Shown here: positions 1-5,295 of the stretch, piece by piece
How the letters are laid out: each line of letters starts with the position of its first letter
Numbering within the stretch: the first letter of the stretch is position 1
DNA from: Chitinophagaceae bacterium
GTDB lineage: Bacteria > Bacteroidota > Bacteroidia > Chitinophagales > Chitinophagaceae
Direction of reading: 5' to 3'
Assembly (NCBI GenBank): GCA_023251285.1
Contig: JAHEZB010000131.1
Coordinates: 1-6,540, forward strand
Length of the DNA: 6,540 nt
Notes under the pieces: generated by a model
What the model was told of the DNA's origin: nothing
The model's database searches: none
The model's input: the letters and a program-made list of their open reading frames with translations, nothing else
Made by a program: the position numbers and the translations under genes

Positions 1-137
1 ACGAATCAGGCTGCGTTATAAAAGCTGATTAAAAGATTTATCAATAAAAGTATATTTTTACAGCTTGCTGTTTATTTTATTTCCAGGTTTGTTATTTAAA
101 TAATTTTACAAAAAAATAATCCAAATTTTATTTTATT
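1..137. other. AT-rich upstream region without a supportable gene
   Basis: This stretch is very AT-rich and has stop codons in every forward frame near its left edge (for example TAA at 19-21), so at most the last few codons of an upstream gene could be present and none can be assigned. A short inverted repeat, ACAG-CTTG-CTGT at 60-71, is followed by a T-rich run (TTTATTTTATTT, 71-82). It could be the weak terminator of an upstream gene, but the stem is only about 4 bp. The final 30 bases before the nagB start are A/T only apart from a few C residues and contain no Shine-Dalgarno sequence, as is usual in Bacteroidota. No convincing promoter was found. Confidence 0.5.
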
Positions 138-2090
138 ATGCCGGTAAATATTGATCTTTCTGATTCACTCGAGAAAATTCCAGTTGAGATTTTTAAAACC
201 CCTAAAGACGGTTCCCGTTATGTAGCTGAAGTCATCGCTGTATTAATTAGAGAAAAAAATGCCGAAGGCAAAAAAGCAGTCATAGGCCTTGCTACCGGAT
301 CTACGCCAAAATCATTGTATGCCGAACTGGTAAGAATGCACAATGAAGAAGGACTGAGTTTTAAAAATGTGATCACTTTTAACCTGGATCAATATTATCC
401 CATGGAAGCCGATGCACTCAATAGTTATCATTATTTCATGCGCAAATATTTATTTGAACAAACAGATATTGATCCGCAGAATTATTTTTTACCCAATGGG
501 ATGATTCCAAAAGATAAGATCAAGGAACACTGTGCGAATTATGAAAGAAAAATCGAAGAAGCTGGGGGCATCGATCTGCAAATTTTAGGAATCGGAGTAA
601 ATGGCCATATTGGTTTTAATGAACCTGGTTCACCGATGTATTCAAAAACGCGTTTGATTTCTTTAGATAATTCAACGCGGATTGCCAATTCACAGGAATT
701 TGGGAATATGTCTGAAGTGCCGCGCATGGCTATTACTATGGGAATTAGCACTATTATGAAATCGCGCCGGATCATACTAATGGCGTGGGGCAAAACAAAA
801 GCTCCGGTAATTCAAAAAGCAGTAGAAGGCAAGCCAACTGAGGAAATCCCGGCTTCACTTCTTCAGCACCATGATAATTGTTCTTTTGTACTGGATGAAT
901 TTGCAGCATCAGATCTCACCAGGTTCAAATCTCCATGGCTCACCGGCGAATGTGAATGGACACCTGGAATTATTAAAAGTGCTGTGGTAAATATGGCGTT
1001 GCAATTAAATAAACCGGTTCTCAGTCTTACCGATCACGACTATAACGAAAATGGGTTAAGTGACCTGCTGGTAGAAAAAGGAAATGCTTATGAAATAAAC
1101 CTTGAAGTGTACTACATGCTTCGTGATTCTATTACCGGCTGGCCAGGTGGAAAGCCAAACGCGATTATGCCAAATCATCCGGAAAGAAGCGAACCATATC
1201 CAAAAACCGTATTAATTTTTTCCCCACATCCGGATGATGATATCATCAGCATGGGTGGCACTTTTATGCGTTTACATGATCAAGGCCATAATGTAAATGT
1301 GGCTTACCAAACCAGTGGAAACATTGCTGTTACCGATGAATTTGTTACCCGCTTTTTAGATTTTGCAGTAGGTTTCGAAAAAATATTTCACATAGATGAT
1401 ACCATCAGCCGCAAAGTATTTGAAACCGCTTCTAAGTTTTTACATGACAAAAAAACAACGGAGCAGGATAGCCCGGAAATCAGGGAAATAAAAGGATTGA
1501 TCCGCCGATGTGAAGCGCGCGCCACCTGTAAATATGTTGGGCTAACAGATGGACAGATTCATTTCATGAACCTTCCTTTTTATGAAACAGGAACGATAGA
1601 AAAAAAGCCGATGGGGAAAGAAGATGTGGATATAACGGTAAAGCTTATGCGAAAATTAAAACCGCAGTCCATCTTCTGTGCAGGTGACCTCGCTGATCCG
1701 CATGGAACACATAAAGTTTGCCTGGATGTGGTTCTTGCCGCACTCGAGGTAATCAGAAATGAACCGGATGGTGAATGGTTAAAAGATTGCTATGTATGGC
1801 TTTACAAAGGAGCGTGGGAAGAATGGGATATCAGCGAAATTGAAATGGCTGTACCCATGAGCCCTGAACAGGTTCGCAAGAAACGGTACGGAATTTTTAT
1901 TCACCAGTCGCAAAAGGATTCTGTTCCTTTCCAGGGAAGTGATGAGCGCGAGTTTTGGCAAAGGGCCGAAGAAAGAAATGCAAATACAGCCGATTTATAC
2001 GCAAAGCTTGGCCTTACTAAGTACGCCGCTATGGAAGCTTTTGTAAGATTGAAAGATGCGAAAAAAGAATTTGGAGGAGAAGAACTTTAG
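138..2090 (+). CDS. nagB: Fused glucosamine-6-phosphate deaminase (NagB) / PIG-L family deacetylase
   Basis: This cytoplasmic amino-sugar enzyme has two domains. Residues about 15-260 are a NagB domain, which converts glucosamine-6-phosphate to fructose-6-phosphate and ammonia. Visible there are the phosphate loop LATGSTP (51-57), FNLDQY (81-86) with D84 at the E. coli D72 position, and GVNGHIGFNEPG (153-164) with H157 and E162 at the E. coli H143 and E148 positions. Residues about 355-640 are a PIG-L/LmbE deacetylase domain with SPHPDDD (362-368) and DPHGTHK (520-526). H364, D367 and H525 are the likely zinc ligands and D366 the likely catalytic base. A linker of about 90 residues joins them. 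At 650 residues, against about 240-270 for plain NagB, it fits the long Bacteroidota form. No signal peptide is visible. The ATG has an A at -3 and no Shine-Dalgarno. The gene stands alone and is closed by the terminator at 2201-2250. I infer, but cannot show, that the second domain supplies GlcN-6-P from an acetylated precursor. Confidence 0.93.
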   Translation: MPVNIDLSDSLEKIPVEIFKTPKDGSRYVAEVIAVLIREKNAEGKKAVIGLATGSTPKSLYAELVRMHNEEGLSFKNVITFNLDQYYPMEADALNSYHYFMRKYLFEQTDIDPQNYFLPNGMIPKDKIKEHCANYERKIEEAGGIDLQILGIGVNGHIGFNEPGSPMYSKTRLISLDNSTRIANSQEFGNMSEVPRMAITMGISTIMKSRRIILMAWGKTKAPVIQKAVEGKPTEEIPASLLQHHDNCSFVLDEFAASDLTRFKSPWLTGECEWTPGIIKSAVVNMALQLNKPVLSLTDHDYNENGLSDLLVEKGNAYEINLEVYYMLRDSITGWPGGKPNAIMPNHPERSEPYPKTVLIFSPHPDDDIISMGGTFMRLHDQGHNVNVAYQTSGNIAVTDEFVTRFLDFAVGFEKIFHIDDTISRKVFETASKFLHDKKTTEQDSPEIREIKGLIRRCEARATCKYVGLTDGQIHFMNLPFYETGTIEKKPMGKEDVDITVKLMRKLKPQSIFCAGDLADPHGTHKVCLDVVLAALEVIRNEPDGEWLKDCYVWLYKGAWEEWDISEIEMAVPMSPEQVRKKRYGIFIHQSQKDSVPFQGSDEREFWQRAEERNANTADLYAKLGLTKYAAMEAFVRLKDAKKEFGGEEL

Positions 2091-2200
2091 GAAGCTCCTT
2101 TAAGATTTGAGCAAAACAGGCTTTTCAGGAAGACAGAAAAGAATTGACAATATTCCTCTGTTTACTGTAAAATAAGTTTTAAACAAACGGACAATTTGCA

Positions 2201-2250
2201 CACCGCACCTGGCAACTGGCAGGTGCGGTGCTACACTTTTTTTATTTTTT
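2201..2250 (+). terminator. Rho-independent terminator after nagB
   Basis: The arms 2201-2211 and 2220-2230 are perfectly complementary (CACCGCACCTG against CAGGTGCGGTG), giving an 11-bp GC-rich stem with an 8-base loop (GCAACTGG). A U-rich tract follows: seven T at 2237-2243, an A, then six T at 2245-2250. The T run starts 6 bases after the stem, slightly far but typical enough. It lies 110 bases after the nagB stop. There is no T run on the other side, so it acts only on + strand transcripts. It insulates the metal-efflux operon from nagB read-through. Confidence 0.88.
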
Positions 2251-2365
2251 GTTTGTAAAAATAGATGTGCACTATTGCAATATTCTTTCCCAGATACAAA
2301 ACCGTGAAAATATTATTAGCGAATCTTTAATAAGTTATTTTATACACAATAATGTCCTTCTTTTA

Positions 2366-2373
2366 TACCTTTG
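2366..2373 (+). promoter_or_regulatory. Bacteroidota -7 promoter element of the metal-efflux operon
   Basis: TACCTTTG matches the Bacteroidota primary-sigma -7 consensus TAnnTTTG at every fixed position. The matching -33 element (TTTG or TTG) is poor: only a TTTT run around 2338-2341 lies near the expected spacing, so the promoter may be weak or activator-dependent. The element ends 7 bases before the ATG at 2381. Transcription would therefore start within a few bases of the start codon. It lies downstream of the nagB terminator and is the only consensus -7 element I found ahead of the efflux genes. Confidence 0.65.
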
Positions 2374-2380
2374 CCCGCAA

Positions 2381-2737
2381 ATGAGAAAGCTCCTTGCTTT
2401 TATTCTATTAATATCTCACATGAATACGTCCATGTTTTTTCCGCAGGTACCGGAAACAGATGTTTATGATAGCAAGGGCAATCAGGTAGATAATATTACG
2501 AGCATCGTTGAATGGGTAAGGGTGAAAACAGGCCTTGACCATACCGCTGACAATGAAAACGACGACAGAGCTCAGAACCTGCACCCGGTTAAAAATCTTC
2601 AATACACCTCTGACACATACTTTTCAAAAATTGCTACAGATTATTCCGAACTGGTGAACTTGCATTATGCTGACTATCCAAAATCAAGCATTCTAATGCA
2701 TTCCTACGACATTATACTACCACCACCAAAGGCGTAA
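2381..2737 (+). CDS. Small uncharacterised protein with N-terminal hydrophobic segment, first gene of the efflux operon
   Basis: The protein has 118 residues and no family function I can name. It opens with R2-K3 and a hydrophobic stretch (about residues 4-20, core LLAFILLIS), which suggests a signal peptide or membrane anchor placing the rest in the periplasm; no clear A-x-A cleavage site is visible. The remainder is polar, with an acidic stretch (D53-D62), five His in all (13, 54, 68, 95, 107), no Cys, and a proline-rich end (PPPKA). I recall similar short proteins ending in PPPKA ahead of metal RND operons in other Bacteroidota, but cannot verify this here. The ATG at 2381 is chosen because it directly follows the -7 element and begins the hydrophobic segment. 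The frame stays open back to a GTG at 2228, but that lies inside the terminator stem. It precedes the TolC-like gene by 132 bases. A role in metal sensing or binding is only inferred from position. Confidence 0.75.
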   Translation: MRKLLAFILLISHMNTSMFFPQVPETDVYDSKGNQVDNITSIVEWVRVKTGLDHTADNENDDRAQNLHPVKNLQYTSDTYFSKIATDYSELVNLHYADYPKSSILMHSYDIILPPPKA

Positions 2738-2869
2738 AGCGTTTCGAATCATCGCTTTCGCGACCCTCCTTTTATCATACTTACAAAGGCATTTTTAGAT
2801 TTAGTGGAAACTTACCACCAGGTAATATTTTCCATTAATCATATTGATTGATTTATTAAATAAAATGAA
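2738..2869 (+). other. Intergenic gap inside the efflux operon
   Basis: No gene or consensus -7 promoter is visible in these 132 bases. A hairpin with arms AAAGCG (2736-2741) and CGCTTT (2753-2758) overlaps the stop codon of the preceding gene and is followed by a short CTTTT run (2769-2773). It is too weak for a confident terminator but could attenuate transcription or stabilise the upstream message. Further on is a short inverted repeat AATCA-TAT-TGATT (2837-2849). The last 20 bases are A/T-rich without a Shine-Dalgarno. I assume read-through transcription from the promoter at 2366. Confidence 0.45.
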
Positions 2870-4141
2870 ATGAGGAAAATACTCCTATTCTTAATTTTCA
2901 TTCTGTGCATCGCATTTTCTCATGCCCAGGATACATCCTTCTTTAAGCAAGACACGTTACAACTTACATTAGCCAACGCCGAAAGTATTTTTCTGAATAA
3001 TAACCTGGAACTCATTGCCCAGAAGTACAGTATTGACTCTGCAAGAGCAACCGTCATCACTGCTAAATTATATGACAACCCGGATTTTTCTTTTTCAAAT
3101 GCACTTTATAATTCACAAACCCATCATTTTTTTGATCCGGAAGAATCTGTGCAAGTATCCCAGTTGATAAGGCTCGCAGGTAAAAGAAATAAAGCCATTG
3201 AATTAGCAAAGTCAGGAATTAGTATCGCACAATTTCAATTTTATGATCTTTTAAGAACGCTGCGTTTTATGCTACGAAATGACTTCTATAACATTTATTT
3301 CTTAGAGCAATCTTCCAAACTTTACCAGATAGAAATAAGCTCTCTTCAAAAATTAGTTCCTGCTTTTGAAGATGAAGTAAAAAAAGGTTATATGGCGCCA
3401 GTCGATGCTTTGAGAATTAAGTCTCAGTTGTATACGCTGCAGGCAGAGTATGATAATCTTAGAGTAAATATTGATAATATACAAAATGAAGTAAAAGTTT
3501 TGATCCGGGCAAACCCTTCCTCATTTATAGTGCCTGAAGTGCAGCCTTCGGGCTTTAATAATGATTTAGTGGCTCAAAGTAATTACCAGGCACTTGTGGA
3601 TTCTGCAATTGTAAACCGGCCTGATCTTAAAGGATTAAACGCAAATATTGAATTCAGCAATTACAATTTGAATCTTCAAAAAGCATTTGCAAAACCAGAT
3701 ATTACTATTGGCGTCAGCTACGACAGGCTCGGTAGCTACGTGCAGGATTATAACGCTATTGGTATATCACTTCCGCTTCCGCTTTTCAACAGAAACCAGG
3801 GAAATATCCGGAATGCAAAAATACAAACTGAAATAAGCAAAGTGCAATACGAAAACGGTTTGGAAAGGGTAAAAAACGATGTTACCACAAATTATATAAC
3901 TGCTTTGCGATCAGAAAAATTGCTCCTTGGTTTTGACCCGACTTTTGAAGATAACATGAAAAATCTGATCGAGCAGGTAACAATAAATTTCCAAAAGAAG
4001 AACATAACACTACTGCAATTTTTAGATTTCTACGAATCGTATAAGCAAAACGTGCTACAAATGAATCAGCTAAAATTTAATAAAATGAGCGCGTTGGAGC
4101 AATTGAATTTTTCTATCGGTAAAATCATTTTTAACCAGTAA
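2870..4141 (+). CDS. TolC-family outer-membrane efflux protein, CzcC-like
   Basis: This is the outer-membrane channel of a tripartite RND efflux pump, forming the beta-barrel and periplasmic tunnel. The 423-residue protein has a clear Sec signal peptide: R2-K3, a hydrophobic core (residues 4-16), and probable cleavage between A19 and Q20 (SHA-QD). Two outer-membrane efflux protein repeats follow. The first starts around residue 31 (LTLANAESIFLNNNLELIA) and the second around 240 (ALVDSAIVNRPDLKGL). The second contains the segment SLPLPLFNRNQGNI (300-313), characteristic of CzcC/CusC-type channels. The long polar helical stretches at about 150-210 and 315-410 fit the tunnel helices. Length is normal for the family. 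The start at 2870 is favoured because the alternative ATG at 2865 is out of frame and stops after two codons. It lies 48 bases before the adaptor gene. The CzcC-type assignment relies partly on the neighbouring pump. Confidence 0.9.
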   Translation: MRKILLFLIFILCIAFSHAQDTSFFKQDTLQLTLANAESIFLNNNLELIAQKYSIDSARATVITAKLYDNPDFSFSNALYNSQTHHFFDPEESVQVSQLIRLAGKRNKAIELAKSGISIAQFQFYDLLRTLRFMLRNDFYNIYFLEQSSKLYQIEISSLQKLVPAFEDEVKKGYMAPVDALRIKSQLYTLQAEYDNLRVNIDNIQNEVKVLIRANPSSFIVPEVQPSGFNNDLVAQSNYQALVDSAIVNRPDLKGLNANIEFSNYNLNLQKAFAKPDITIGVSYDRLGSYVQDYNAIGISLPLPLFNRNQGNIRNAKIQTEISKVQYENGLERVKNDVTTNYITALRSEKLLLGFDPTFEDNMKNLIEQVTINFQKKNITLLQFLDFYESYKQNVLQMNQLKFNKMSALEQLNFSIGKIIFNQ

Positions 4142-4189
4142 ACAAACAAATAAAGCCAATCCTTCTTTTTTCATTCTAACATCAATACA

Positions 4190-5278
4190 ATGAACAAACT
4201 AAATATATTCTCATTTATAATCGCTTTTATCTTTGTTATGTCCGGCTGCAAAACAGAAAAGAAAACCTCCGACGACAGGCAAAAATTTGTAATCTCAGAC
4301 TCGTTATTTAAAACCCTGAAAATAGATTCCGTTGTAAAATGCCCTCTGGTAAATGCATTAACCTTCACAGGACAGGTATCTTTCAATGAAGATAATGTAG
4401 CGCGGATTTTTCCGATGGTGAGCGGCAATATTACCAATATATCCGTGCAGTTGGGAGATCATGTGAATGCAGGACAGCGGTTGGGCGTGATCAGAAGTAG
4501 TGAAATGGCAGGATATGGCAATGACCTGGTCACTTCCGAAACGAACCTGCTGATAGCGCAGAAAAATATGGACGCTGCTAATGACATGTATAAAAGTGGC
4601 CTGATGTCTCAGAAGGATTATATAACAGCGCAGCAAATGTATAAACAGGCCCAGTCACAACTAAACAGGTCTAAGGAAGTATTGCAGATAAACGGCGGAA
4701 ACACCGAGGGAGAGTATGTTGTAAAATCACCGGTTAGCGGTTTTGTAGTTGAAAAACAAGTCAACAACAATATGTCCATCCGCCCGGATAATACCAATGA
4801 TTTATTCACGATTTCTGATCTGAAAAACGTATGGGTTTTGGCCAATGTTTATGAATCAAACATAAGCCAGGTACATCTGGGCGACAATGTGGACGTAACA
4901 ACACTTTCTTATCCCGGACGCGTTTTTCATGGAAAAGTAGACAAAGTTTTGAATGTGCTTGATCCAACTAACAAAGTAATGAAGCTTCGGATCGTTTTGC
5001 CAAACCCTGATTATGCTTTAAAGCCCGGAATGTTTGCAAGCATTACCGTTATTAATAACACCAATGATGAAACGCTTTGTGTCCCTGCAGGTTCCGTAAT
5101 ATTTGAAAACAGTCAGTATTATGTTTTAGTTTATAAAAGTAACTCTGATGTTCAAATTACTTCTGTGCAGGTAATAGGAACCAATGGAAATAAAACCTAC
5201 ATCTCCGGCGGGGTGAAGGTGGGCGATAGGGTTATCGGCTCGGATGCTGTTATGATTTACAGCGCATTAAATTTTTAA
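4190..5278 (+). CDS. RND efflux periplasmic adaptor lipoprotein, CzcB/CusB-like
   Basis: This membrane-fusion protein bridges the inner-membrane pump and the outer-membrane channel. The 362-residue protein starts with a lipoprotein signal (hydrophobic residues 4-17, lipobox VMSGC with C20 as the probable lipidated residue). The first half of the lipoyl-like domain is at about 58-105 (VSGNITNISVQLGDHVNAGQ, 77-96). An alpha-helical hairpin covers about 112-167 (SGLMSQKDYITAQQ, 136-149), and the second lipoyl half about 175-195 (VKSPVSGFVVEKQV). A beta-barrel covers about 205-288 (LKNVWVLANVYE, 211-222; LKPGMFASITV, 277-287), followed by a short membrane-proximal domain to the C-terminus. It lacks an added His-rich or Met-rich metal-binding segment. 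The pump gene starts 17 bases downstream, so the two are surely cotranscribed. No Shine-Dalgarno is present. Assignment to metal efflux comes from similarity to CzcB-type adaptors and from the pump. Confidence 0.9.
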   Translation: MNKLNIFSFIIAFIFVMSGCKTEKKTSDDRQKFVISDSLFKTLKIDSVVKCPLVNALTFTGQVSFNEDNVARIFPMVSGNITNISVQLGDHVNAGQRLGVIRSSEMAGYGNDLVTSETNLLIAQKNMDAANDMYKSGLMSQKDYITAQQMYKQAQSQLNRSKEVLQINGGNTEGEYVVKSPVSGFVVEKQVNNNMSIRPDNTNDLFTISDLKNVWVLANVYESNISQVHLGDNVDVTTLSYPGRVFHGKVDKVLNVLDPTNKVMKLRIVLPNPDYALKPGMFASITVINNTNDETLCVPAGSVIFENSQYYVLVYKSNSDVQITSVQVIGTNGNKTYISGGVKVGDRVIGSDAVMIYSALNF

Positions 5279-5295
5279 AAAGAAAAAACGAATCA

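Noticed and set aside
1..30. End of an upstream gene (for example TAA at 19-21 after six codons)
   Set aside because: All three forward frames reach a stop within the first 30 bases, so no frame can be preferred and there are too few residues to identify anything.
65..91. Possible nagB promoter: TTG (65-67) with CAGGTTTG (84-91)
   Set aside because: The -7 element has C for T at its first position and the spacer of 16 is short for this phylum. The match is too weak to call.
2144..2173. E. coli-like promoter TTGACA (2144-2149) with TAAAAT (2168-2173), spacer 18, which could make a small RNA of about 70 bases ending at the terminator
   Set aside because: Bacteroidota primary sigma factors use -33/-7 elements of different sequence, AT-rich spacers give such matches by chance, and no structure other than the terminator hairpin supports an RNA gene. 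Small-RNA sequencing showing a discrete species at about 2180-2250 would change this.
2228..2380. N-terminal extension of the small gene from a GTG at 2228 (51 extra residues)
   Set aside because: The GTG lies inside the terminator stem and the extension crosses the -7 element. The ATG at 2381 begins a hydrophobic leader and sits right behind the promoter.
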